In this document: in pieces, positions 30,601-41,790 of the stretch
Layout: every line of letters begins with the position of its first letter
How positions within the stretch are numbered: position 1 is the stretch's first letter
Made by a program: the position numbers and the translations under genes
DNA from: an uncultured Nocardioides sp.
GTDB lineage: Bacteria > Actinomycetota > Actinomycetes > Propionibacteriales > Nocardioidaceae
DNA: 64,000 bases
Direction of reading: 5' to 3'
Assembly (NCBI RefSeq): GCF_947489365.1
Contig: NZ_CANLDB010000002.1
Span: forward strand, 372,001 to 436,000
Notes under the pieces: model-generated
Seen by the model: the letters and a program-made list of their open reading frames with translations, nothing else
What the model was told of the DNA's origin: nothing
The model's database searches: none

Positions 30601-33600
30601 CTACCCCAGCAGGCCCCGCACCACGCGCAGGCCCACCGACAGGCGGGCGAGGTCGGGGTCCTCGGTGTCGCAGATGTCGGCGAGGGACTCGACGGCACGG
30701 GCGACGAGCTCGGCCTCCGTCTCCTCCCAGGCGGCCACGCGCAGGGGGGCCGGGTCGTCGCCCGAGGTCGCGGCGAGCACCTGGGCGGTGAGCTGGTGGT
30801 GCACCGTGTGGAGGTCGTCGCGCAGGGTGGCCCGGGCCATGGTCTGCCAGCGGTCGTCGCGCGGCAGGGCGAGGATCCGCTGCGTCAGCAGCGAGAGCCC
30901 CAGCCGCTCGCCGAGCACGAAGTGCAGGCGGGTGACCTCGACGGGGTCGACGTCGTCGCGACCGGCGGTCTCGACCACCCCCAGCAGCATGTACGCCGGC
31001 GGCAGGGCCGCGACCCGCGCGGCCAGGTCCTCCGGCACGCCGTCGCGGACGAGGGTGTCGCGGCGGGACTCGTAGGCGTCGAGCTCCCGACCGGTCATCA
31101 GCTCGGGGAGCATCGGCAGCAGCCGCTGGGCGGTGACGCCGAACGACTCGACCACCTGCTCGGCGTCCATCGGGGCGCGACGGTTGTTCAGCAGCCACCG
31201 CGAGGCCCGCTCGACGAGCGTCCGCATCTCCAGGCGCATCCGGGTCTGGACGCCCGCGTCGAGGCGGTTGTCGTAGGAGACCAGCTCCTCGCGCAGCGCC
31301 AGGGACCCGTAGATCTCGCGGGCCACGAAGTTGGCCATCACGACCTCGGCGGCCGACGCCCCCGTCTCGCCCGACAGCCGCGGCCAGTAGGTCATGCCGG
31401 CCCCGTTGACGAGGTCGTTGACGACCCGGGTGACGACGATGTCGCGGCGCAGCTGGTGGGCCTCCATCTGCGGGCGGTAGTCCTGGCGCAGCGCGGCCGG
31501 GAAGTAGGTGTAGAGGTCGATGCGCAGGAACGGGTCGTCGGGCAGGTCGGTCTGGGCGAGCTCCCGGGCGAGCACGATCTTGGTCCAGGCCATCAGCACC
31601 GCGGACTCGGGCGTGGTCAGGCCCTGGCCGCGGCCGAGGCGGCGCCGTACCTCCCGGCTGCTCGGCAGGCCCTCCAGCTCGCGGTCGATGAGCCCGTCGC
31701 GCTCGAGCTTGCGCATCCAGTCCTCCTGGACGTGCAGCAGGTTCGGCGAGTTGGCCTCGGCGTTCGCGAGGGCGAGGTTCTGCTCGTAGTTGTCCCGCAG
31801 CACCAGCTCGCCGACCTCGTCGGTCATGGACGCCAGCAGCGCGGGCCGCTCCTCGCGGCTCAGCGAGCCCTCGGCCATGACGAGGTCGAGCAGGATCTTG
31901 ATGTTGACCTCGAGGTCGGAGGTGCCGACGCCGGCCGAGTTGTCGATGAAGTCGGTGTCGATCCGCCCGTGGCCGTCCTCGGGGCCGCCGTGGCGGGCGT
32001 ACTCAATGCGACCGAGCTGGGTGAGGCCGAGGTTGCCGCCCTCCCCCACGCACCGCACGCGCAGGTCGCGGCCGTCGACGCGGATCGCGTCGTTGGCCTT
32101 GTCCCCCGCGTCGGCGTCGGTCTCGTCGGAGGACTTCACGTACGTGCCGATGCCGCCGTTCCACAGCAGGTCCGCCGGGGCGAGGAGGATCGCGCGCATC
32201 AGCTCGGCCGGGGTCAGGCGCTCGACGCCCTCGTCGAGCCCCAGCCGTGCGGCGACCTGCGGGCTGACCGGCACCGACTTCGCGGTCCGCGGGAAGACGC
32301 CGCCGCCCTCCGAGATCAGGGACGTGTCGTAGTCGGCCCAGCTGGACCGCGGCAGCGCGAACATCCGCTTCCGCTCGGCGTACGACGTCGCCGCGTCCGG
32401 GTCGGGGTCGAGGAAGACGTGGCGGTGGTCGAAGGCGGCGACGAGACGGATGTGCTCGCTGCAGAGCATCCCGTTGCCGAACACGTCGCCCGACATGTCG
32501 CCGATGCCGACGACGGTGACGTCCTCGGTCTGGCAGTCGACGCCCATCTCCCGGAAGTGGCGCTGCACCGAGACCCAGGCGCCGCGGGCGGTGATGCCCA
32601 TCGCCTTGTGGTCGTAGCCGACCGAGCCGCCGGACGCGAAGGCGTCCCCGAGCCAGAAGCCCCGCTCGAGCGCGATCGAGTTCGCGATGTCGGAGAACGT
32701 CGCCGTGCCCTTGTCGGCGGCGACCACCAGGTAGTGGTCGTCGCCGTCGTGGCGCACCACCCGCTCCGGCGGCACCGTGGCGCCGTCCACGAGGTTGTCG
32801 GTGACGTCGAGCAGCGCGGAGATGAAGGTGCGGTAGCAGGCCACGCCCTCGTCCATCCACGCCTGCCGGCCGCCCGGGTCGGGCAGGTTCTTGGCGTAGA
32901 AGCCGCCCTTCGCCCCGACGGGCACGATGACGGTGTTCTTCACCATCTGCGCCTTCACCAGGCCGAGGACCTCGGTGCGGAAGTCGTCGCGGCGGTCCGA
33001 CCAGCGCAGCCCGCCGCGCGCGACCGGCCCGAACCGCAGGTGGACGCCCTCGACGCGCGGGGAGTAGACGAAGATCTCGTACGCCGGCCGCGGCGCCGGC
33101 AGGTCGGGCAGGCTGCCCGGGTCGAGCTTGAACGCCATGTACGCCCGGGGCCGGCCGTCGTCGTCCACCTGGAAGAAGCTGGTCCGCAGGGTGCCGTCGA
33201 CGTGGGCCGCGTAGCTGCGCACGATCCGGTCGTGGTCGAGGCTGGCGACGTCGTCGAGGCCGCGCTCGATGCGCGCCTTTACCTCGGCGTACCGCGCGGC
33301 GCGGGCGTCGTCGTCCAGGTCGAGGTCGGGGTCGAAGCGGGTCTCGAAGAGGCGGACCAGCTCGCGGGCGAGGTCGTGGTTGCCGACCAGCGCGGAGGTG
33401 ATGGTGTCGAGCGCGAACGGCGTCAGGCCCTGGCGCATGTACTTCGCGTACGCCCGCAGCACCGCCGCCTGCCGCCAGGTCAGGCCGGCGCCGAGGACGA
33501 GCCCGTTGAAGCCGTCGGGCTCGTTGTAGCCGTCCCAGATCGCGCGGAGCGCGTCCTCGAACAGCCGCGCGGCGTGCTCCGGCTCGCGGCCGGGGTGACG

Positions 33601-35391
33601 CAGGCCGAACTCGTAGCAGAAGAGGTCGCGGCCCTCGACCGTCAGCTGGTACGGCCGCTCGTCGACGACCTCGACGCCGAGCGAGGTCAGCATCGGCAGG
33701 ACGTGCGACAGCGACAGCGAGGCGTCGGCGCGGTAGACCTTGAGGCGGATGTCGCCGCGCGGCAGGGCGTCGGCCTCCTCGTCGTCCTCGGGCATCCCCG
33801 CGGGACGGCTCAGGGCGAGGTCGAAGCCGCTCGAGCCCTCCTCGGTCAGCGCCTGCAGGCGGGCGACGTCCTCGGCGCCGACGACGGCGGAGAAGTCCTC
33901 CTTGTAGGCCTCGGGGAAGGCCTCGGACCAGCGCCGCGCGAGACGACGCCCCTCCCGCTCCCCGTGGGCGCGGACCAGCGCGTGCTGCAGGTCGTCGCGC
34001 CACGACCGGGACGCCTCGTTGAGGGCGTGCTCCAGCGCCTCGGCGTCGACCTCGGGCAGCGACTCGCCGGACGCCGGGCGCACCACGAGGTGCACGCGGG
34101 CCATGGCGGACTCGTCGATGCGCACCGAGAACTCGACGGTGGCGGCGCCCAGCCGCTCGCGCAGAATCGCCCGGAAGCGCTCGCGGACCGCGGTCGTGTA
34201 GCGGTCGCGCGGCAGGTAGACGAGCACCGAGAGGTAGCGGCCCCGACCCTCGCGGCGGGCGAAGACCCGCAGGGCACGGCGCTCGCGGGCCCACATCAGC
34301 TGCTCGGCCAGCGGGGTGAGCTCGTCCACCCCGGCGCCGAACAGCTCGTCGCGGGGGTAGTTCTCCAGCACGTCCATCAGCGCCTTGCCGGCGTGACTGG
34401 ACTTGTCGAACCCCAGCCGCTGCAGGACCTGCGCGGCCTTCTCCCGCAGCAGCGGGACCCGGGTCAGCGACTCGGTGTAGGCGGCGGAGCTGAACAGTCC
34501 GACGAACCGCCGCTCCCCCGTGACGGCCCCGTCGGCGTCGTACGTCGTGACGGCGACGACGTCGAGGTACGCCGCCCGGTGGACTGTGGAGCGCTCGTCG
34601 GCCTTCGCGACGCGCAGCAGCGGGCGGGGGCCGCCGTCGTCCGGCTCCACCTCGTCGGCGGCGGGGTCGGGGCGCAGGATGCCCAGCCCGGTGCCCGGCA
34701 CGGCCCGCAGCTCGCCGTCGGCGAGGACGAGGTCGCGGCAGCCGAGGAAGGTGAAGTGGTCGTCGGCGAGCCAGTCGAGCAGCTCGACGGCCCGGGCGGC
34801 GTCGTCCGCCGGCGCACCCGCGGGGTCGTCGCGCAGCACCGCGACGACCTCGCCGATGCGGGCGTGCATCTTGCCCCAGTCCTCGACGGCCTCGCGGACG
34901 TCGCGGAAGACCGCGAGGATCGCGGACTCGAGGTCGGTCGGGTCGTCGTCGGGTCCGAGCCGGTCGATCTCGACGTGCATCCACGACTCGCGGACCTCGT
35001 CGTCACGCGGGAGGTCGGGCTGGCCGGGCTCGGGGGCGGGCCGCACGGAGTGCAGGGTCCCGGCGACGTCCCGGGTGACCATCATCTGCGGGTGGACGAT
35101 GACGTGGACGGTGTGGCCGGCCCCGTCGAGGGCCATCGTGAGGGAGTCGACCAGGAACGGCATGTCGTCGGTGACGGTCTCCACGACGGTGCGGCCCTGG
35201 CAGGACCAGCCGTCCGCCCCGGGCTCCGGCGTGTGGACGCGCACCCGTGCCGTGCCCTGCGGGCGCTCGGCCGCGAGCTCGGCGTGGGCGCCGTACGCCG
35301 CCGCCAGGTCGGCGCTGGCGCGCTCGCGCACCTCCTCGGGCGGGATGTGCCGGTAGTAGGCGCGGAGCAGGGTGTCGTCGACGGTGACCAC
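30601..35391 (-). CDS. gdh: NAD-specific glutamate dehydrogenase, large (180-kDa) class
   Basis: Converts glutamate to 2-oxoglutarate and ammonia in the cytosol. At 1596 residues it has the length of the bacterial L-GDH180 class. An N-terminal ACT-like regulatory region (about 1-700) precedes the catalytic core, with RGGLRWSDRRDDFRTEVLGL, VVPVGAKGGFYAKNLPD and the glycine-rich GIGDMSGDVFGNGML. A helical C-terminal region follows. GTG 35391 is used; no Shine-Dalgarno is clear. Together with the nearby pruA gene it completes proline/P5C to 2-oxoglutarate degradation. Confidence 0.95.
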   Translation of the reverse strand: MVTVDDTLLRAYYRHIPPEEVRERASADLAAAYGAHAELAAERPQGTARVRVHTPEPGADGWSCQGRTVVETVTDDMPFLVDSLTMALDGAGHTVHVIVHPQMMVTRDVAGTLHSVRPAPEPGQPDLPRDDEVRESWMHVEIDRLGPDDDPTDLESAILAVFRDVREAVEDWGKMHARIGEVVAVLRDDPAGAPADDAARAVELLDWLADDHFTFLGCRDLVLADGELRAVPGTGLGILRPDPAADEVEPDDGGPRPLLRVAKADERSTVHRAAYLDVVAVTTYDADGAVTGERRFVGLFSSAAYTESLTRVPLLREKAAQVLQRLGFDKSSHAGKALMDVLENYPRDELFGAGVDELTPLAEQLMWARERRALRVFARREGRGRYLSVLVYLPRDRYTTAVRERFRAILRERLGAATVEFSVRIDESAMARVHLVVRPASGESLPEVDAEALEHALNEASRSWRDDLQHALVRAHGEREGRRLARRWSEAFPEAYKEDFSAVVGAEDVARLQALTEEGSSGFDLALSRPAGMPEDDEEADALPRGDIRLKVYRADASLSLSHVLPMLTSLGVEVVDERPYQLTVEGRDLFCYEFGLRHPGREPEHAARLFEDALRAIWDGYNEPDGFNGLVLGAGLTWRQAAVLRAYAKYMRQGLTPFALDTITSALVGNHDLARELVRLFETRFDPDLDLDDDARAARYAEVKARIERGLDDVASLDHDRIVRSYAAHVDGTLRTSFFQVDDDGRPRAYMAFKLDPGSLPDLPAPRPAYEIFVYSPRVEGVHLRFGPVARGGLRWSDRRDDFRTEVLGLVKAQMVKNTVIVPVGAKGGFYAKNLPDPGGRQAWMDEGVACYRTFISALLDVTDNLVDGATVPPERVVRHDGDDHYLVVAADKGTATFSDIANSIALERGFWLGDAFASGGSVGYDHKAMGITARGAWVSVQRHFREMGVDCQTEDVTVVGIGDMSGDVFGNGMLCSEHIRLVAAFDHRHVFLDPDPDAATSYAERKRMFALPRSSWADYDTSLISEGGGVFPRTAKSVPVSPQVAARLGLDEGVERLTPAELMRAILLAPADLLWNGGIGTYVKSSDETDADAGDKANDAIRVDGRDLRVRCVGEGGNLGLTQLGRIEYARHGGPEDGHGRIDTDFIDNSAGVGTSDLEVNIKILLDLVMAEGSLSREERPALLASMTDEVGELVLRDNYEQNLALANAEANSPNLLHVQEDWMRKLERDGLIDRELEGLPSSREVRRRLGRGQGLTTPESAVLMAWTKIVLARELAQTDLPDDPFLRIDLYTYFPAALRQDYRPQMEAHQLRRDIVVTRVVNDLVNGAGMTYWPRLSGETGASAAEVVMANFVAREIYGSLALREELVSYDNRLDAGVQTRMRLEMRTLVERASRWLLNNRRAPMDAEQVVESFGVTAQRLLPMLPELMTGRELDAYESRRDTLVRDGVPEDLAARVAALPPAYMLLGVVETAGRDDVDPVEVTRLHFVLGERLGLSLLTQRILALPRDDRWQTMARATLRDDLHTVHHQLTAQVLAATSGDDPAPLRVAAWEETEAELVARAVESLADICDTEDPDLARLSVGLRVVRGLLG

Positions 35392-35502
35392 CCGCCGAGG
35401 CTAGGCCATACGGGGCGCCTCCGGGCATGCCCCATGATGGTGCACACCTGTACCCCCGGCCGGGCGCGCGCGAGCACCGGCACAGCCCCCGAGAGGACCC
35501 CC

Positions 35503-35970
35503 ATGGCCACGCGTCTGACCCACGACATGCCCTACGCCGCGACCCCCGACGAGGTCTCCGCGATGCTGGACGACCCCGCCTTCCGCGAGGCGGTCTGCGA
35601 GCGCCAGGGGGCCACCCGCCACGACGTGTCGATCGACGGCGACGAGGTGCGCATCGAGTTCGGGCGCCGGACCAAGGGCCTGCCCGGCTACGCCACCAAG
35701 ATCGTCGGCGAGGAGGTCACCATCGTGCAGACCGAAACCTGGACGTCCGCGACACACGCCGACATCACGCTGGCGATCCCGGGCAAGCCCGGCGAGGTCA
35801 GCGGGACCCTCGACATCGAGCCCGACGGCGACGGCTCGGTCGAGAAGGTCGTCCTCGACATCACCGTGAAGGTGCCGATGGTGGGCGGCAAGATCGAGGG
35901 CCTGCTCAAGGACATGCTCCGTGACGGCCTGCGCAAGGAGCACGAGGTCGGCAAGGAGCGGCTCGGCTGA
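35503..35970 (+). CDS. DUF2505-family SRPBCC-like protein
   Basis: Protein of 155 residues that folds, by family, as a START/SRPBCC lipid-binding-like barrel. It begins with HDMPYAATPDEVSAMLDDPAFREAVC and ends with a KIEGLLKDMLRDGLRKEHEVG helix. This domain family is common and uncharacterised in actinobacteria. It stands alone between the divergent glutamate dehydrogenase gene and the convergent pruA gene. Confidence 0.8.
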   Translation: MATRLTHDMPYAATPDEVSAMLDDPAFREAVCERQGATRHDVSIDGDEVRIEFGRRTKGLPGYATKIVGEEVTIVQTETWTSATHADITLAIPGKPGEVSGTLDIEPDGDGSVEKVVLDITVKVPMVGGKIEGLLKDMLRDGLRKEHEVGKERLG

Positions 35971-36003
35971 GCCCTGCCGCCCCTCACCGGTCCCCGGGGC
36001 GAC

Positions 36004-37632
<1,629 letters not shown>

Positions 37633-37736
37633 GGCCCGATCGTGTCACCCGGCCCGCGGCGGTGTCGAAGTCGGTGGCGGACCCCGCCCCGGGGCTGAGG
37701 ACCGCGCTCGGGCGCCACGAACCGCGGAGCCGCTGC

Positions 37737-38303
37737 TCAGGGCAGCAGACGGCCCGCCAGCGCGTCGACGACCTCGTCGAGGTCCGCACCGGGGTCGAGC
37801 GGGACGGTGAGGCGGTCGAGGACCAGTCCGTCGACGGCGTGGTGCACGAGCGCCAGGTCGGCGCGCCCGCCGGGGAGGCCGGCCGCGGCGTGGAAGGTGA
37901 CGTCGTCCGTGAACGCGGAGCGCCGCCACGCCCCCAGCGTCCGCGCGACCTCCGGCCGTCGCGCCGCCTCGAGCCGCAGCTCGAACAGCGCCAGCGCCAC
38001 GTGGGGGTCCGCCGTCAGCCTCCGGACGACGTCGCGCAGGTGGTGGGCGAGGCGCTCGCGGTCCGTCCCCTCCGCAGGTGCCGCCGCCGCGACCGCCGGG
38101 TCGGGGGTCAGCCTCTCCTCGATCCGCGCGACCAGGGCGCCGACGAGGTCGTCGCGGGAGGCGAAGTAGTTGGACGCCGTGCCGCGCGGCACGCCGGCCT
38201 CGGCGTCGACGGCCCGGTGGGTCAGGCCGCGGGCGCCCTGCTCGGCGAGGACCGTGATGCCGGCGTCGGCGAGCGCCGTACGACGGGCGGGGTTGCGGGC
38301 CAC
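37737..38303 (-). CDS. TetR-family regulator divergent from a RibD-like gene
   Basis: Protein of 188 residues beginning VARNPARRTALADAG. Helix-turn-helix at about residues 28-48 (LTHRAVDAEAGVPRGTASNYFASRDDLV) and a helical ligand domain. GTG 38303 follows TATCCT by six bases, so the mRNA may be leaderless; the longer frame to 38354 would run through the operators. Two matching 14-base palindromes lie upstream, implying autoregulation and control of the divergent gene. Confidence 0.88.
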   Translation of the reverse strand: MARNPARRTALADAGITVLAEQGARGLTHRAVDAEAGVPRGTASNYFASRDDLVGALVARIEERLTPDPAVAAAAPAEGTDRERLAHHLRDVVRRLTADPHVALALFELRLEAARRPEVARTLGAWRRSAFTDDVTFHAAAGLPGGRADLALVHHAVDGLVLDRLTVPLDPGADLDEVVDALAGRLLP

Positions 38304-38324
38304 GGGCCCAGGATACGCGGACCA

Positions 38325-38367
38325 CGACACCTGTTGTACTTTGAGGTGGACCACTACATCTGTCGTG
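38325..38367. promoter_or_regulatory. Two TetR operators (ACnACAnnTGTnGT)
   Basis: ACGACAccTGTTGT (38325-38338) and ACTACAtcTGTCGT (38354-38367) share one palindromic pattern and lie 29 bases apart between the divergent genes. The second ends 13 bases before the GTG of the downstream gene and just before its AGGAGG. Confidence 0.8.
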
Positions 38368-38380
38368 AAAGGAGGGCCCT

Positions 38381-38947
38381 GTGCGGGACCTCGTCTACTA
38401 CGTCGCCGTCAGCCTCGACGGCCTCATCGCCGACGACGAGGGCGGGTACGACGCCTTCCTCGTGGAGGGCGACCACGCCGCGGTCGTCCTCACCGAGTAC
38501 GCCGACGCGCTGCCCGGCCACGTGCTCGGCGCGCTCGGCCTCACGGCGCCGGGCACGCGCTTCGACACCGTCGTCATGGGGTGGGAGACCCTGCAGCCGG
38601 CGCTGCGGGCCGGGATCGCCAGTCCCTACCCGCACCTGCGCCAGTACGTCGCCAGCCGGCACCCCCGGCCGGTCGCCGCCGACGTCACGCTCACGGCGGA
38701 CCCGGTCACCACCGTCCGCGACCTCAAGTGCGAGGACGGCCTCGACGTGTGGCTGTGCGGCGGCGGCCGGCTGGCGGGCTCGCTGCTCGCCGAGGTCGAC
38801 CGCCTGGTGCTCAAGCGCAACCCGGTCGTCCTCGGCTCCGGGGTGCCGTTGTTCGCCGGCGTGGCCTCGGCCGCGCACCCGTTCTCCCTCACCGACGTAC
38901 GCCGCTTCGACTCCGGCGTCGTGGTGGAGGAGTACTGCCGCGCGTGA
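38381..38947 (+). CDS. Dihydrofolate-reductase/RibD C-terminal-domain family protein
   Basis: Reductase-fold protein of 188 residues, as in YyaP/RibD-like proteins: YYVAVSLDGLIADDEGGYDAF at the start, VVMGWETLQP, and the cofactor loop VWLCGGGRLAGSLL. These stand-alone members usually use NADPH but their substrates are unknown. AGGAGG lies five bases before GTG 38381. Controlled by the neighbouring TetR protein through the operators. Confidence 0.88.
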   Translation: MRDLVYYVAVSLDGLIADDEGGYDAFLVEGDHAAVVLTEYADALPGHVLGALGLTAPGTRFDTVVMGWETLQPALRAGIASPYPHLRQYVASRHPRPVAADVTLTADPVTTVRDLKCEDGLDVWLCGGGRLAGSLLAEVDRLVLKRNPVVLGSGVPLFAGVASAAHPFSLTDVRRFDSGVVVEEYCRA

Positions 38948-38951
38948 GCGC

Positions 38952-40376
38952 TCAGCGGCCCCGCGGCGCGCGCGAGCCGGCGTTGCGGGCGGAGTCGACG
39001 AGCTCGTCGACGGCCTCGAGCAGGCACTGCCCCAGCACGTCGGCGTCCGGGAGGGCGTCGCGGTCGGTGGTGACGCCGAAGTGCACCCCGCCGTCGTACG
39101 ACGTGACGCCGATGGCGAGCGCGTGGTCGGGCATGAGCGGCGGCACCGGGTAGGTCGCGAGCAGGCGGGCGCCGGCGGCGTACCGGGGCTGCTGCGGGCC
39201 GGGCACGTTCGTGACCGACAGGTCGAAGTGCGACGACCGCTCCGCGGCGACCAGCCGCGAGCCGAGGGCGTGGTACGTCGACGGCGCGAACCCGGCGGTG
39301 GAGACCAGCCGCCGCGCGGCGACGGCGCGGCCGCCCTCGCGGTGGGCCTTGAAGGAGTACGACACCTGGTGCAGGCGCAGCACCGGGTTGGGCTCCCCGA
39401 CGGGCAGGTCGACGAGGTGGCCCGCGATCTGCGAGCCCAGCGAGGTGGCCTCGAGCTCGTCGTCGAAGACCGACAGCGGGACGAGGGCGCGCAGCTTACG
39501 GATCCCGCCCATCGACTCCGAGCGGGTCATCAGCCAGCCGCGCAGTCCCCCGGCCACCACGGCGAGCACGACGTCGTTGACGCTGCCGCCGTGGGCCTCC
39601 CGGACCTCCCGCAGGACGGCGAGGTCGGTGCGGGCCAGCACGAGCCGCCGCTGCTGCGAGAGCGGCCGGGTGACCGGCGACGTCGAGGTCGGCGTGCGGC
39701 CCCCGAGGGCGCCGGTGATGCCGGCGACCCTTCTCGCGCCACCGGCGAGGCCGCGGAGCGCCCCCGCCCCGGCGCCGGTCAGGGTCTCGACGCCCGTGTA
39801 CGGACGGCGGACGGTGTCGCGGACCGCCGACAGGGTCGTCGCCGCGGTGCCGGGACGGGACCTCGGCGTCCAGGGGTCGGGGTCGCCGAGCGAGCGGTCC
39901 TCGGCGTCGGCGTCGATGAGCACCTGCGCGAGGTCCACCGTGTGCACGCCGTCGGCAAGCACGGGGTGGGACTTCGACAGCAGTGCGACGCGGTCGCCCT
40001 CCAGCCCCTCGACGAGGTAGAGCTCCCACAGGGGACGGCTCCGGTCGAGCGGCCGGGACACGATCCGCGCGACGAGCTCTCGCAGCTGGTCCTCGCCGCC
40101 CGGACGCGGCAGGGCGGAGCGCCGGACGTGGTAGGCGAGGTCGAAACGGGTGTCGTCCACCCACGCCGGGGCGGCCAGGCCCCCGGGAACCTCCTGCAGC
40201 CGCTGGCGGTAGCGCGGCACGAAGGCGATCCGCTCCGCAACCAGCGTCGTCAGCCGCTCGTGGGTCAGGCCCGTGCCGGAGCCGGCCCCCTCGAAGATCT
40301 CGACGGTCGCGTTGTGGACGGGGGTCTGGGCCTCGGTCGCCAGCAGCGACAGGTCCCGCGGCCGTAGCCGGTCCAC
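38952..40376 (-). CDS. WS/DGAT-family acyltransferase with altered HHxxxDG motif
   Basis: Wax ester synthase/diacylglycerol acyltransferase-like protein, 474 residues, normally making storage lipid at the membrane. Family landmarks: LATEAQTPVHNATVEIF, RPLWELYLVEGLEGDRVALL, GGSVNDVVLAVVAGGLRGWL, LVPLSV and SVTNVPGPQQPRY. The active-site motif reads HPVLADG instead of HHxxxDG, so the second histidine is proline. GTG 40376 has GAGAGG eight bases upstream; a long frame further upstream is antisense to the divergent membrane-protein gene. Activity as an acyltransferase is uncertain. Confidence 0.85.
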   Translation of the reverse strand: MDRLRPRDLSLLATEAQTPVHNATVEIFEGAGSGTGLTHERLTTLVAERIAFVPRYRQRLQEVPGGLAAPAWVDDTRFDLAYHVRRSALPRPGGEDQLRELVARIVSRPLDRSRPLWELYLVEGLEGDRVALLSKSHPVLADGVHTVDLAQVLIDADAEDRSLGDPDPWTPRSRPGTAATTLSAVRDTVRRPYTGVETLTGAGAGALRGLAGGARRVAGITGALGGRTPTSTSPVTRPLSQQRRLVLARTDLAVLREVREAHGGSVNDVVLAVVAGGLRGWLMTRSESMGGIRKLRALVPLSVFDDELEATSLGSQIAGHLVDLPVGEPNPVLRLHQVSYSFKAHREGGRAVAARRLVSTAGFAPSTYHALGSRLVAAERSSHFDLSVTNVPGPQQPRYAAGARLLATYPVPPLMPDHALAIGVTSYDGGVHFGVTTDRDALPDADVLGQCLLEAVDELVDSARNAGSRAPRGR

Positions 40377-40464
40377 TGGGGCCACCTCTCCCCGGGCCGT
40401 GGCCCGGGCTCTTTGTCCGCTCTGGGAGTCTGGGGGGCGATTCTGACAGAAGGAGCACACCGGA

Positions 40465-41790
40465 GTGGACTGGCTCGTCCTCGCACACGGCGTCGGCAAC
40501 GCCGAGGACCTCCCGATCCCCCGCGACCTCGCGATCGCCGGTGCCGTGGGGGCCCTGGTCGTCTCCTTCACCGTCCTCGCCCTGGCGTGGCGGACGCCGC
40601 GCTTCGCGGCCTCGCGCGGCCGTCCGGTCCCCCGCCTCGGGCGGGTCGCTGACTCCGCGGGCCTGGCCTGGGTCGCGCGCCTGGTCGGCGTCGCGCTCGT
40701 CGGCTTCGGCACGTACGCCGCCCTGTTCGGCCAGGACGTCCTGATCAACCCGGTCTTCCGGATGTTCTACGTGCTGCTGTGGGTGGGCATCGTCCCGGCC
40801 TCGCTCCTGCTCGGGCACGCCTACAAGGCCCTCAGCCCGGTCCGCACCATCAACCTGCTGGTCGCGAAGGTCGCGGGCACCGACCCCTCCGAGGGCGTCC
40901 ACCGCTACCCCGAGCGCCTCGGCCTGTGGCCCGCCGCGCTGGGCCTGCTCGCCTTCGTCTGGTTCGAGCTCGTCTTCCCCAGCTACAACGAGCTCGGGCC
41001 GGTGCGCCTGTGGTTCGCGACGTACCTCGCCGTCATGCTCCTCGGCGGGGTGCTGTTCGGCGACCGCTTCTTCGCCCGCGCCGACCCCTTCGAGGTCTTC
41101 TCGTCCCTGGTGGCCCGCCTGTCGGTGTGGGGCCGCGACGAGGACGGCGGCCTGGTGCTCCGCTCCCCGCTGGCGAACCTGTCCCGCACCCCCGTCCTGC
41201 CGGGTCTGCTCGGCGTGGTCGCGGTGCTGTTCGGCAGCACCAGCTACGACTCCTTCCGCGAGTCACCGGTCTGGGTGTCGTTCCAGACGGGGTACGACGG
41301 ACCCGTCCCCGCCGTCCTGCTCTCGACGGCCGCACTCCTCGGCTTCTGCCTCCTCGCGGGGCTGCTGTTCGCCGCCGCCTGCGCCGCCACCGGCGTCCGG
41401 CCCGGCACGTCGCGCTGGTCGCTCGGCGGTCTGTTCGCCCACTCGCTCGTGCCGATCGTCGTGGGCTACTTCGTCGCCCACTACCTGAGCCTGTTCGTCG
41501 AGGACGGGCAGACGCTCGTGATCCAGGCCAGCGACCCGCTCTCGAACGGCAGCAACCTGTTCGGCACCGCGGACCTGTCGGTCAGCTACTGGCTCTCCCT
41601 GCACCCGACCCTGCTCGCGAACATCAAGGTGCTCGGCGTGGTCCTCGGCCACGTCGCGGGCGCCGTGGCCGCGCACGACCGCGCCCTCGAGGAGCTCCCC
41701 CGCCGCCACCAGCTGACCGGCCAGCTGCCGCTGCTGGCCGTCATGGTCGTCTTCACCGGCGGCGGGCTGCTGCTCCTGTTCGCCGCCTGA
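40465..41790 (+). CDS. Polytopic membrane protein (family sometimes labelled fenitrothion hydrolase)
   Basis: Membrane protein of 441 residues with about ten hydrophobic segments. It starts LAHGVGNAEDLPIPRDLAI, a histidine- and aspartate-bearing opening seen in an actinobacterial family often given the label fenitrothion hydrolase. Conserved-looking loops include FGSTSYDSFRESP and AHYLSLFVEDGQTLVIQASDP. The real function is unknown and an organophosphate-hydrolase role should not be assumed. GTG 40465; the 3' end overlaps the opposing cpaE-like gene by 38 bases. Confidence 0.7.
   Translation: MDWLVLAHGVGNAEDLPIPRDLAIAGAVGALVVSFTVLALAWRTPRFAASRGRPVPRLGRVADSAGLAWVARLVGVALVGFGTYAALFGQDVLINPVFRMFYVLLWVGIVPASLLLGHAYKALSPVRTINLLVAKVAGTDPSEGVHRYPERLGLWPAALGLLAFVWFELVFPSYNELGPVRLWFATYLAVMLLGGVLFGDRFFARADPFEVFSSLVARLSVWGRDEDGGLVLRSPLANLSRTPVLPGLLGVVAVLFGSTSYDSFRESPVWVSFQTGYDGPVPAVLLSTAALLGFCLLAGLLFAAACAATGVRPGTSRWSLGGLFAHSLVPIVVGYFVAHYLSLFVEDGQTLVIQASDPLSNGSNLFGTADLSVSYWLSLHPTLLANIKVLGVVLGHVAGAVAAHDRALEELPRRHQLTGQLPLLAVMVVFTGGGLLLLFAA

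Noticed and set aside
40465..41790. Organophosphate (fenitrothion) hydrolase function
   Set aside because: The name circulates for this membrane family, but no hydrolase motif or metal site is evident in the sequence.
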